The position numbers and the translations under genes are program-made. Under the pieces are notes generated by a model. That model had not been told where the DNA came from and did not search any database. It saw only the letters and a list, made by a program, of their open reading frames with translations. A stretch of DNA of 55,000 nucleotides from Halisarca cf. caerulea (Eukaryota; Porifera; Demospongiae; Chondrillida; Halisarcidae), in NCBI GenBank assembly GCA_963170055.1, contig CAUJGJ010000397.1:2840001-2895000 (forward strand). Direction: 5' to 3'. Positions 43,667 to 54,400 of this stretch are shown piece by piece; the stretch's first letter is position 1; every line of letters begins with the position of its first letter.

Positions 43667-44041
43667 TCATACATTTCCAAAAAAAACATGTGCATTTAGT
43701 ATGCCAAATGTCATTCTTTCTTTGAAAGTCTCATAATCTTCAATAATGGGCAGCTGTATCACAAGAGCACATGTTGAAGCTGTTGGGAACATTCCTCCTT
43801 CATGCAGAAACTTGATTGCCCCCTGTTCCTCAAATCCTAGAATGGGGATAGATGTTGCTCCAGTTGCAAATGCCAGCACGTCCTCTGATGTTAGCATTAT
43901 ATCCTCCCTACTGGTCTTGGTGATGGAGCACAAGCCTTGTTGCACATCACGAAGAAAGTAGCCCCAATGTAGAGCCATCTCTTCCTCAGCTTGTTCCACA
44001 GCGCTGGTTGTCAAATCTCTCAACTGCTGATTGCTATCCAT
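43667..44041 (-). CDS. HECT C-lobe-like protein of element T
   Basis: An intact 124-codon frame starting MDSNQQLRDLTTSAVEQ. The second half matches the end of HECT E3 ubiquitin ligases of the G2/M-specific (G2E3-like) type: TSEDVLAFATGATSIPILGF, then FPTASTCALVIQLP with the expected active Cys at residue 91, then YETFKERMTFGILN. A full HECT domain needs about 350 residues, so only the C-lobe is present. An upstream N-lobe may have been lost, or this short form may be the product. It starts next to the right minisatellite of T and faces the integrase gene. A role in ubiquitin transfer or as a decoy is inference. Confidence 0.7.
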   Translation of the reverse strand: MDSNQQLRDLTTSAVEQAEEEMALHWGYFLRDVQQGLCSITKTSREDIMLTSEDVLAFATGATSIPILGFEEQGAIKFLHEGGMFPTASTCALVIQLPIIEDYETFKERMTFGILNAHVFFGNV

Positions 44042-44224
44042 TACACTTCAGGTTAGCTGTGTGTTGAACCACCGCGTGGGACTGCTGTGTCTTCCAATTT
44101 TCAAGCATATAAACTATAGTTCAGTTCTTCCAAATTCACAACTACAGCATGCACAACACATGGCACTGAGCATGCTCAGAACAGTCATTAGAACATACCA
44201 CTTTATGATACAGACTATGTTATG

Positions 44225-44640
44225 AATATCATAATGTATGGATATCAGGACTACATATGGATATCAGGACGTGATATGGATATCAGGATGTGATATGAAT
44301 ATCAGGATGTGATATGAATATCAGGACGTGATATGGATATGAAGACGTGATATGGATATCGGTATGTGATATGGATATTAGGACGTGATATGGATATCAA
44401 GACATGATATGGATATCAGGCCATGATATGGATATCAGGACGTGGTATGGATATCAGGCCATGATATGAATATCAGGACGTGATATGAATATCAGGACGT
44501 GATATGGATATCAGGACGTGATATGGATATCAGGACGTGATATGGATATCAGGACGTGATATGGATAACAGGACGTGATATGGATATCAGGACATGATAT
44601 CCATACCATGATATGATATGTACGATATCACATTATGATA
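44225..44640 (-). repeat. 19-bp minisatellite, right array of T
   Basis: About 20 copies of the same unit as 39500-40010 in inverted orientation (GATATGGATATCAGGACGT), up to the terminal repeat ending at 44686. Confidence 0.95.
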
Positions 44641-44756
44641 TTCATATCATGCAGACATCTTAATTTTTACACAAATGGCACCCCATAACTTCATGTGTCC
44701 TTGGCCATCAAGGCCAATCTACTGGTAAAGGTGTAACCTGAGCCCACTGCTTTTTT

Positions 44757-44831
44757 GGGCCGCCAGAAGGTGGCCCTATATTGTTTTTACTTTCACTGGA
44801 AGTGTCCGGAACGTCTGGAACAATGTCTATA
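44757..44831 (+). mobile_element. Hairpin element A6, left part only
   Basis: GGGCCGCCAGAAGGTGGCCC then the conserved segment up to its TA tract, where V begins with TATA. The right part of A6 was not found. Confidence 0.75.
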
Positions 44832-44888
44832 TGTGACCTTCCATGGGAAAATGGGTACCTGAGGGTCAAAATTTGAAAATCAATTCAT

Positions 44889-45606
44889 CGCATGTGGGAC
44901 ATGTCCGCGCTAATTCGAAGGTGTGAAAATTTCGGTCATTTTAACAACTTATGTTCTCAACAGAATAACGAAGAAGGACGTTTGTAGTTGGCAGACATGT
45001 AAACTTCTCGTTGAACATAGTTTTTAACGGCTGTTGTGTATGTTGAAGATGCTACGAAGGTTTTCCCTACCCCTACGTGCGAAGGAATTTCTTAGGGTGC
45101 TGCATGGTGGAACAGCTTCTGGGAAATATTTTTACATAAATTGCGATAGTGAAGTATTTACTAAGTTTTCCATGTTGCGTATTTTGTCATTCCTCTCCAA
45201 AGCCGAGATCGGTGAAATCAGCCCAGAAAATCAGACCTTCAGGCGCACATAACTCGGGACTGGAGCAGAAAATCAAAATACGCAACATGGAAAAGTTAGA
45301 TCGTATCAATAACTCACATTTGGTACTATAAAACCGTCTTAGCCTTGTTCCCTCATGCAGCACCCAGCGCAAAACTAAAATTCTAGAGAACTTTAAAGTT
45401 TAGTCACATGTCAGCATGTGACAAAGCATTGGTGACGACAAAAAACGTCACTAAACACGGATTCGGCATTCATATACGCCCGAATAACAACGCGAATCAC
45501 GAGATAAATGCGTGACAAATATTTTATAGGCGCCGAAATATAATATTTCATCACTATGCAAACTGAGAAGCGCTATCATAACAAATGTGGACATGTCCCA
45601 CATGCG
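44889..45606 (+). mobile_element. Palindromic element P3 (718 bp), complete
   Basis: Perfect 18-bp inverted ends CGCATGTGGGACATGTCC flanked by AT on both sides (44887-44888 and 45607-45608). An internal inverted pair CTTTTCCATGTTGCGTATTT (about 45168) recurs inverted at about 45274. It is non-coding. Confidence 0.85.
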
Positions 45607-45879
45607 ATTGCAGATGGTGCATGATCTATGCGAAATCCACCTTTTGGATACAGTTTTGGATCCTAATTCCATTTCATGCCCAAGAAATGGAAGTGGGAAA
45701 AGTATCATGAATAATTTATGCAAACTGTAATGATATTCATTCATAAGATAATCATATTCATGGTTGCCTATAATGATCAGACAAGGGAGATATACAATAC
45801 TTATTTCTAGTGTTATTGGCTAGCAATACAAAATTAAATGTGATCAAACAAAATATTCAATTATGTATAAGTTAATGAT

Positions 45880-47775
45880 TTATAAATGGGATCTTTTAGA
45901 AGTGGAGCCTATTCCTGAAGATGAACGCTTGTTTGATAGGGAAGCAGGTCTTGGAACTGTTGGCAAAGGGCATGTGAGGTATGCTGAGAGGTTTGATGAA
46001 CAAAACTGTCATATTCAGTCATACAAATACCACTGCCTATGTGCATCTAACCCCTTTGGAAAAATTTCCAATGGAAATTGATCCTCTGGTATCGGTCGCA
46101 GTAGAATGTTTACTTCATCCTGGCATGTATTGCTGGATTTTTGAGCAAACACGATCCCAGGGTGCTCCTTTGTTACATTAAATACATGGTAGGATGTAAT
46201 TGCTGGAATTGTTGTAAAGAACTGACGGAAAAATGCAGACCAGTCGTAGAACTTAACTGGCTGTTCACCAGTTAAGCTGCGGACTAGTTGCACTTTGTTG
46301 GCTCCCACATGCAACGACGTATTAACAACTGACTCTAAACAACCCATGGTGTCCACTCGGGTTCTTCTGTACTGCTTTTTCAATAACCCAAAGTGACGAT
46401 CAGGAGCAAACTTTGTATGTCCTGGAAGCATAAAGGACAATGTCAAGGAATCTTGTTTTTCTTGTAGAATTCTCCATGTAAGATACTGTATGGTTGCATT
46501 ATTCTTGTTTTGTCCAATGCAGTTGTCAGCATGCAGGTAAACTACCGTCTCTTTCACTGCTTTCTCCTCAAGGAAGTGATGGAGCAAACTGATGAAAGTG
46601 TTTGCTCCTTTTCCAACATTGTCAGCTTCATCAATAAGGTTGTTTACCTGCCAACCTAAAGGCTCACATGCAATGCCAAAAATCTGGCACTTGCGGGCTG
46701 AAAGAAAGTATGCTGGGCCTGGCTGGAGGGGGTTATTTGGGTAATGGATCTGTTGCACAAAATCATAAGAAAAGTGCATTGGTGCATTGGTGCATTGGAT
46801 GATGATGGACTTGAGTCTTGTAGTTGGTAAGCTTCTCTGCAAGTGCTTATTTGATGGTTGTAGAACAAGCGCTCCTGCTTGGCCAGATCAAGATGGTCCA
46901 CATAAGCCTGGAATCTTTCACCTTTTTCTTCCTCACAAAAGGTGGCCAGATTTAGCAAAGGCTGATGACATCTTCTGGCAATCAAGGCACAGATCATCTG
47001 CTGGTTTCATTGTAATAATATATGGCCTGACATCCTTCCACAATTGGTAGAATTTGGACTGACCAATGGCTGGCTTGGCTTGCGATTGACATGTTTGCTG
47101 GTATTCCTGATAAACTTTGGCCTTAGTCATGTCTGTTGGCAACAATAGAGCACGGGTGTCCTTGTGATAAGGTAAACGTCCGGGTAAAGGCATTCAATGG
47201 CTGTCAGATATATTGTCAATAAACGAATGACTTCTTGCACTTGTGCTGGTGAAGAGGCATTCACAGGCATTCTCTTTGTATTCCCATGAACCATTTCTAC
47301 TACACCATTGGAAACAACATGCTCACAAAGCCTGACTGGCTTGTTCTTTGAAATGCAATGCAAAAACAGAAACATTTCCTGGCAAATTATTATTCCTAGG
47401 AACATAAATGAGGTGTGTGCACGAAACGTTGATGCTGTACCTTTGTCAGATGCCAGAATGGTATCCTTATGGGTACGCAGTGCTGATATCAGTCCCATTA
47501 TAAGCAGGTCCAATTGAGAAGAGGTAAGCTGAAGGCAATTGCTTCTTGCTTCTGCAATTGTATCCTTATCAAACAACTTGCTACAAGGGGATTTTCTGGG
47601 ACCACTACTACACTTACACGATCTTCATATGAATTCCTCTATCTTCTGTCTTTCTTCGTCATCTTCAAGATTCGAATCAAAGTCCACTGAAGCATTGTGG
47701 TCACCCAAACTGTCACACGGGCTTGTTATAGTCGGGCTGGGAAAACCAGAAAAAATGTCTGCCGCTTGGAAGCGG
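45880..47775 (-). pseudogene. DUF7869-type transposase of element V, broken
   Basis: The pieces, reading leftward, are DFDSNLEDDEERQKIEEFI, stop, CKCSSGPRKSPCSKLFDK (Cys cluster), FLGIIICQEMFLFLHCIS, VHGNTKRMP, YKDTR-like LPGRLPYHKD, QSKFYQLWKDVRPYIITMKP, DLCLDCQK, PLQPGPAYFLSARKCQIFGI, VYLHADNCIGQNKNN (catalytic block), FMLPGHTKFAPDRHFGLLKK, FYDWSAFFRQFFTTIPAITS, and a C-terminal PIPEDQFP...RQWYLYD with two stops before KRSSSGIGSTSKRSHL. At least two frame changes (about 47190 and 46780) and three stops. The order equals that of W, and V is more complete than Y in the DNC-GQNKNN box. Confidence 0.8.
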
Positions 47776-47853
47776 TTCTAAATATACCGGATTTTTTAGC
47801 TTAGAACAACATTTTTGTAGCTATTCGAATCTGTTATATGTTCATTGACTATA

Positions 47854-50800
47854 TGTGAGCGGATCTGAGAAAACAGCCCTCTAGCACATTTTCGTATTTA
47901 CGCGGTTTTTGGTATGATTTGATAGCTCTTTTACCATATATCCAGATGCCGTTTACGGAAACTCAATAACTTCCTTCGTGAACGAGTTATGTCTCATTGT
48001 ATTCATGCGATTCGCCACTGAGATGTGTAGATAAGCGTACTTCCGGTGCAGTCGGTCGTATTCCGTATAACTGTTGCTAGGTTAATAACGTCATCGAAAA
48101 GTGGGAATATGGCACTCACAAGACATTGCACGAAATAGGAATGAGGTTCTTTTTGGCGTTATTGCGCCTTTTTGTGTTCATATTATTCGAAAGGCATTTT
48201 GTACTACTAAAGGTAAGCACGCGTTGCTAGCGTTATCACAACATTATATTAAATAACCAACATGTGTGCGAATTTTACCATGCGTAGCTACATTGAACTT
48301 CATAGTATACTTAGAATAGCATCAGATTGACGTTTACATGTTCTGTAACTCTTTAGAAATTCTCGTGTTCTTAGGTCTTATTGCTGTTTCGGCTTCTTTT
48401 TGGTCTGTGCTCGTCATCTTCGGTCGGCGTCTCTGGTACAGATCTGTAAGAGCGACCACGAGGAGTTGATGGACGGGGGCAGACAAGATCCTTCATAGAA
48501 TCTGGGCAGAACTGGCGGATTTGTTCGTAGAGATACAATTGGCGTTCCGCGGATAAGCCCTTTGTTGGTATCACTTCTGGATGACCAGATGCGCTCCAGT
48601 TGTCCTTCAGAATATGCAGCTCCTTAGCTTCAGTATCTGCGTGCTTCTTCAAGAGAACAGTGCCAGGCGTCTCGTTGGTGAAAGAGAAGTGGTGGTAGCT
48701 CTTAATGGAAGGAATAGCCTTGAAATGGGGTGCAAGGTACTCCTTCTAAGCGAATGTTGGAACGATCACTCTTCCGTTGGATTCAGCGACAAGTTGTGCT
48801 TTGTTGCAGACTGCTGATTTCTCTACGGTACTGCAGATGTCTTCCAGGCAGGTAATGTTGGTACGCCTGTAGAGACGCTTCAGAAGGCCAAAACACCAAT
48901 CCGGGCTAAATTTCGTGTGCCCTACAACCAAAAAACTGATGGTGATCTTCCTATGAAGCCCCTTCATCACCCGCCACATCAAATATTGCATCATTGCATT
49001 ATTTTTGTTTTGGCCGGCACAGTTGTCAGCAATGCAGAAATGCTTCCACTTCTCCCAAACCATAGTGCTCAAAGTAGAAATGGAGCCTACTGATCACTGC
49101 GTTGGCACCCTTGCCACCATCTGCTGCCTCATCCGTCAGAAAATTGACTTGCTGGGGTATGCTCTCACAGCAAACTCCGAAGATGGAACATTTTCGACAC
49201 GTCATGAAATATATCGGCCCTGGCTGGAGTGGATTTGAAGGGTAGTGGACTTGCTGGGCATAGTCGAAGCTGTAGTGCACTGGGATGTTAGCAGACTGTG
49301 GAGCTCGTGGGGGAGGCGGAAGTTGGATTACACCGTCAATACTATATTTGGAACGTACTGCAGCTTTGGACCTCTCAACACGCTCTTTGTAGAATGTTCG
49401 CTCCAAATTGACGATGCGAAGGTGTTCCAAGGCATTTGCTAATGCTAGCGACTTCTCTCCTTCGGGTGCATTGGCCATTCGCAGCACAGTGGTGCTGTTC
49501 TGCTGACATGTCCAGCAGAGGTCTGACATCCGCTTCATGGTTATCACCTTGGGGACTAATGTACGCCAGAGTCGGCAAAATGTAGTGTACGCAATGGACT
49601 GAGTGGAGTTAGAGGCAGACTGAGCAGTTTGAAACTGTTTCCAGATGGACTTCTTTGATGTAGATGATGGCAACAATTGGATGTCGGTGTGTGAATATTT
49701 TGGTATGCGACCTGGCAGAGTTAAACTATGCTGTTCGCTGTAGTTGAGAATGAATCTCATTACAGATTCAATGGTGGAAAAGCCGAAGGCATTGACGTGG
49801 TTGACGCCGTGTGTTGCCATGTGTTCTGGTCATGACTCCATTTTCCTTGAAGTGCCTCTTGAGATTCTTGAGTCTCATCTCGCCTATGCCATGTAGATGC
49901 AAGAAGGTAGTTTTGCACACTCTCAATCCACCATGCAAGAATTGAGCTCGTTGGTGGAAGCTCAAGTTGTCAGAGCTCACAAAGGCCCCCAACTTCCCTA
50001 AAATAACCAGGTCCAGTTAGGATCTGGTCAAATCATCAGTCTCAAGCCTACTCTCCATCATTTGCTCGTATGTGAAGCGCATGGAGCAGGGTCGTCCATC
50101 ATTCAGTTTGTATCCACACCCATCTCGTAAGAAGCTCTTGATTGCTAGATCAGGTGTGTTCTCAGCCAGAAATGTTGGTGGTTGTATAGATGCAGCAGAA
50201 AGAGTTTCCTGGATGATTTCATCTGTATCGATGATGTCTGTTATTTCTTCATCACTTTGCTCTGAGGTCTGTTGTGGAACTAAAAATGGATGGGGTGGTT
50301 TGAAATTTATAACTAAGGATGTTTCTTTTGTTTCAAATTTCATGATTTTTATAAGCATACCTTCATCTTCATGAGACATGTCATGCTGAACTGATTGCTG
50401 CACTTCTAGATTGCTGTGGTCTGTGCTGTTGTTAACAAGTATAGATACGTAATTCTAAACGATATCGTACGTGGTTTAGCTTTTGTGAAGACCCACCCAC
50501 CTGTATTCGACCAACTGAGGAGTATCATAATTGGCGTCACTATCACTGGATTCAGAGTCGTTATATTTGTCTTGAGTAGTGGTAGGACCCGTGAAGTAGT
50601 CGTGGAAAACGTCCTGCAAGGAATCTTGATCTTCGGAATGAAAGTCGTTCGAGCAAACACCATGGAGAACCATGTTTAAAGCTTTCGCAGCTCTTCCAGC
50701 CATTTTCCAAGGATTATACCGTAAGTAAAGCGCTGTGTTCGGGACCTGGGGTTGGCGACGATTCGTATAATAGAGCAAATTTACAGATTTAGTAACCGTA

Positions 50801-51091
50801 CGCCTCCTTCATTTCGCTCGTTCAATTATTACTCTACGCGCCTACTCGGCGGCACCTATCCGCATACCTCCGTATCAAATAAAATGGCGTATTTCCGAGA
50901 ACTAAAAAGAGCCGTAACTTCAAAACGCAGCATCGCAGGTAGAGCACGCTTTCAGAGAAGGTTCTACTAAAGTATTAAGTCACATTAGTCAAAGAAAAAA
51001 AAATTGAAAAAATTTACACCAAACATGTTTTGACGCTTATCTCAGTTTGTATCAACAACCTTAGAGGGCTGTTTTCTCAGATCCGCTCACA
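47854..51091 (-). mobile_element. DUF7869 transposon W, complete
   Basis: About 30-bp inverted ends starting TGTGAGCGGATCTGAGAAAA, flanked by TATA on both sides (47850-47853 and 51092-51095). Length 3238 bp with one minus-strand gene. It is inserted 80 bp upstream of the V gene. The first and last several hundred bases (47885-48370 and 50705-51060) are non-coding. Confidence 0.9.
48371..50703 (-). pseudogene. DUF7869-type transposase of element W
   Basis: It starts MAGRAAKALNMVLHGVCSND at 50703 with a donor at about 50503. A second small exon is at about 50404-50360, a third from about 50310 (QTSEQSDEEITDIIDTDE, then GYKLNDGRPCSMRFTYEQMM). After a TAA come LDLVILGKLGAFVSSDNLSF, RVCKTTFLHLHGIG, HGNTRRQP, a frame change (about 49810), LPGRIPKYSHTDIQLLPSST, DLCWTCQQ, PLQPGPIYFMTCRKCSIFGV, EVEAFLH, a one-base insertion (about 49045), ADNCAGQNKNN, FLVVGHTKFSPDWCFGLLKR, TAG, and IPSIKSYHHFSFTNETPGTV to the stop at 48371. 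Four small lesions in an otherwise full-length gene. It best shows the family's order: Cys-rich N-terminus, RNase H-like core with conserved Asp residues. Confidence 0.82.
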
Positions 51092-51095
51092 TATA

Positions 51096-52024
51096 TCGAA
51101 ATGTTAGTGTACAAGATATAAATGTATCTCTTTTCAGAAAATCTAAAACAAGCTCGGAAAAAGTGGTATGTTTTGCAGTAAACGTGGATGTCCGGACGTG
51201 TAGACGCTTACAAACAGCTACAAGATTGGTATGAGATGAAAGAGAAAAATTTACTCTATAAGCTATTCGTGAGCGGGAAAAATATAATCCTTCCTGAAAC
51301 ACTTATAAGAAAAAATGTACTTTTGTGGCTAAAAAAATGTGAAAATTAGACTTTAAAATGGTTACAACTTTAGCGTACCTGGTTATATCTTCTCCGCTCA
51401 CCAAATATACGTCCACACAACTATTTTGAAACCAACAATATCTTATTTTGAAGGGTATGATGGCCATCTACACGTCCGGATTCCACGATTTTTATAAACT
51501 TGGTTGCAAGCGACCATTTAACTGTGACGTTGCGCATGCGTAGATGTCGTCACCAAGCGCGTACACGATTAATGCCATGGATGCTCGCGGATACTAATCC
51601 GCCGGATACTTTAGTCTTTTGTCGACACTTCTTTTCTCCGAGTCTTCAGCGGAAGGTTTGATCAATCAATCTTCGAGTCTTATCGGTAAGTTCTTGATAC
51701 TTTCATGTTTTTTCATGGCGTGTACTGGTTGTCCTCTAAGCGTAATAATGAAAGAGTAACCGTTGGTTTGCCACAGCGTATTGGTAATCGTGATTCTGGC
51801 AATGTTTGAATTCAAGTTGACTCTAGTCTAGTAGTAGTTGGATTGGGGTCTTAATATCTTGTTTTGCCTGTTCAGTGTGACTTTCGTGCGGCTTTTGATG
51901 ACGTATAAATACGATTCGCTTCAGCTGATCTGCGCATCGTGACGTATGGTGATACATTCCTTAAATTCCAGTACTTTGTCACCTAAAATCCCCGATCTCT
52001 GAGCCCGACTATAATGGCCCTGTG
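51096..52024. other. Unassigned sequence right of W
   Basis: No gene is supported. ACACGTCCGGA-type sequence occurs twice, at about 51190 (inverted) and 51470, within related surroundings. A donor-like ATCGGTAAGTTC lies at about 51684. It may include the 5' region of V. Confidence 0.4.
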
Positions 52025-52270
52025 CACTTGAAGTGGTTGGAAAATACAAGTACTTCGGAACTTGGCTCAATTGGAATTGTACCTTCACAGATTTTGTTTC
52101 TCAGATCTACGATAAGGCCAACAAATCTGTGAGCCAACTGCAAGTCAGAGTAATTTCTCTAGGTATAACCAATTACCAAGTCCTCTAACACCTTTTTCAT
52201 TCTTTGATCTATGCGATTCTGATGTTTAATGCCAAAATTTAGGGTCTTCACAACATAGATGAACTTGAAA

Positions 52271-53263
52271 CAAGCGATTCAAGTTTAAAAAACTCATGGG
52301 CCGCCTACGGCCCTGGAAACTCGAATCGCTTGGAAATCGTCGTTATTGACTAAAATAATACTTAGAAGAACTCTTCTGATCGAAAAGACTCTTCGCTGAT
52401 AAAAATCAGGAGCAAACGAATGGATTTTACCGAAATATAGCCGAAAGATTATGTACCGACTTCGCGTCCACCATGTTGTTGACATATATATATATATATG
52501 TATCCCACTGCGTGGGCAGTTTCCATTATCTTCAAAGAGACTGCCTTGGGTATATACGCGATATACCGGGGTATATCAATGACCCCAATTCATATACCCT
52601 GTTTTTTAAGTGACGATAATTGATAACTGCCTTGTCAACAGAATGATACAACAGCAGCACACCTGCTGTACATACAATGTGTACTAAGCCTACGAAGTTC
52701 TTTTTTATTCTTTTTTACAAACATTTCTGTCTACACATATCGTTTCAGACCCCATTGCAGCTTTTCCAGTCTTTTAGGAGAGCAGTAGTCCTCCCAACTG
52801 AGCAATCGCCAATTTTTCTAACCCTTCAACGATGACCATCACGGATAAAGACTGAAGCGAACGTTTAGAAACATGTGCTCCTAGACTTGTAAGGTTTGTT
52901 TTGGTATAGTAGTTTCGTAGTTTCTTGAAGCTGTCTTCTCTTGTATTAAGTTAAAAGCATTCTCTTCGCATTTTGCAGTGCATACGTATCCAGTGTACAG
53001 CGTAGACACAAGCTTCGTCACTGAAATGGAAAGTTGCAAAGCTAATAATCATTATTCAGCTTGAATTAAACACCAAAGTACCTTCTCTGTGAGCAAAATC
53101 CTTCTTTCAAGTGGGATATATATTAGTTATACCCCGCTTTTGCTGGGTACATGGGAATATACTAAGTGTTAGGTGTTGATTAACACTCGGGCTTCGCCCT
53201 CGTGCATCAACACCTAACACTTAGTATATTCCCCACGTACACAGCAAAAGCAGGGTATAACTA

Positions 53264-53314
<51 letters not shown>

Positions 53315-53361
53315 TCGTTTCGGACGTTCCGGACACTTCCGGTGAAAGTAAAAACAATATA
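52271..53361 (-). mobile_element. Hairpin element A7 (inverted) with insertion in its TA tract
   Basis: The 3' hairpin and shifted 44-codon frame (52271-52490) lead to a TA tract. The rest of A7 (about 53270-53361) follows after about 770 bp of other sequence that includes a long foldback. The 5' GC hairpin itself is missing: the element stops at CAATATA. Confidence 0.75.
53121..53266. repeat. Long foldback hairpin, ~60-bp arms
   Basis: Arms 53121-53180 and 53206-53266 are nearly perfect inverted copies (TATTAGTTATACCCCGCTTT outermost, TTAGGTGTTGAT innermost). The loop carries a second small stem GGGCTTCGCCC. Outside it, GTATCCCACT (about 52501) and AGTGGGATAT (about 53110) are also inverted and may mark the ends of a separate insert. 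Confidence 0.85.
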
Positions 53362-53950
53362 ACCAAAAATCCACCATAAATATTACAAATTTATTCTAAA
53401 AGTTTCCCAATCATGTGCTAACCCAGCTATCCTGGCCGAGACTGGCTCTCTACCGATGTCTCACGAGTGTTCTTGTGCAGTACTAAAGTACTATTACCAA
53501 ATTTATTCCTCAGATCCTAGCTCTCTTACCAAAAATAGCATTTGCTATTTCCCAAGATTTATCTACAACTGGCTACAGCTCGTGGGCACATAAAGCCATA
53601 ACTAAACTACAACATCTCGGATATAACCCACATTTAACATCGGCAAGCTTGATGGTGGTCCTGTCGCGCCTCTGTGACCAATCAACTCAGAAGCTACAAT
53701 CTGACATTGACTATAACAGGGGCCTCACTCAGTCCAAAGGGAGCAACCTGAGATCATACCAAATGATCAAAAAGGACATTAGAATGTCTGAGCCTTACCT
53801 ACATTCTATTTCTAGACAAGCCTTGACTAAATTCTGCTTATCTGATTATAAACTCATTGAATCTGGCCGCCACTGCAAGCCCCTGATACCTGTTGATGAC
53901 AGACTATGTACATATGCCAATCACAGGCTATAGAAGACAAATACATTTTT

Positions 53951-54017
53951 GGGCCGCCTTCTGGCGGCCCTATATTGTTTTTACTTTCACCGGAAGTGTC
54001 CAGAACGTCCGGAACGA

Positions 54018-54085
<68 letters not shown>

Positions 54086-54276
54086 AACAACATGGTGGAT
54101 GTGAAGTTGGTAAGTAATCTTTCGGCTATATTTCAGCGAAATTCATTCGTTTGCTCCTGATTTATCAGTGAAGAGTCTTTTTGACCACAAGAGTTCTTCG
54201 AAGTATTGTTTTAGTCAATAATGACGATTTCCAAGTAATTCAAGTTTCCAGGGCCGTAGGTGGCCCTCGAGTTTTT
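53951..54276 (+). mobile_element. Hairpin element A8, cut by X2
   Basis: GGGCCGCCTTCTGGCGGCCC, long TA tract (54022-54082), decayed 44-codon frame, and first arm and core of the 3' hairpin. It is cut at the T-run of the hairpin loop, where X2 starts. Confidence 0.85.
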
Positions 54277-54346
54277 GGGCCGCCAAAGGCGGCCCCTATA
54301 TTGTTTTTACTTTCACCGGAAGTGTCCGGAACGTCCGGAACGATGT

Positions 54347-54400
<54 letters not shown>

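Larger units (their letters stand above)
39478..44686. mobile_element. T element: integrase + HECT C-lobe genes
   Basis: Ends start ATGGGGTGCCATTTGTG and are inverted at 39478 and 44686. Each leads into a 19-bp minisatellite array, inverted relative to the other. A plus-strand integrase gene (40052) and a minus-strand HECT-like gene (44041) converge, with a 2.2 kb pogo derivative between them. The left flank matches P2 and the right flank does not, so this is not one simple insertion: part may belong to T1 and the right end to an older T0. The transposase type may be IS3EU. Confidence 0.7.
44832..47853 (-). mobile_element. DUF7869 transposon V (one end seen)
   Basis: It starts TGTGACCTTCCATGGG after TATA in the TA tract of A6, like Y and W, which start TGTGAG after TATA. 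It contains P3 and a DUF7869 pseudogene. W is inserted just upstream of that gene. The matching inverted end to the right (beyond 51095) was not found, so the element may be broken. Confidence 0.55.
52025..53934 (+). pseudogene. LINE reverse transcriptase C-terminal relic, split by A7
   Basis: The first part (52030-52265) reads KYKYFGTWLNWNCTFTDFVS, YDKANKSVSQLQVRVISLGI and, after a stop, HLFHSLIYAILMFNAKI. After A7 it continues (from about 53400) with SCANPAILAETGSLPMSHEC, VLKYYYQIYSSDPSSL, a frame change, and QSTQKLQSDIDYNRGLTQSK ... PVDDRLCTYANHRL, then a TAG and A8. This matches the region after the RT catalytic box of RTE/CR1-type LINEs up to the usual Cys end motif. It is not from the LINE at 35.7-39.1 kb, and it is clearly old and inactive. 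Confidence 0.65.

Noticed and set aside
47718..52010. AGCCCGACTATAA-type match between about 47728 (inverted) and 51996, possible ends of V
   Set aside because: About a dozen shared bases without continuation; the left partner lies inside coding sequence. Likely chance.
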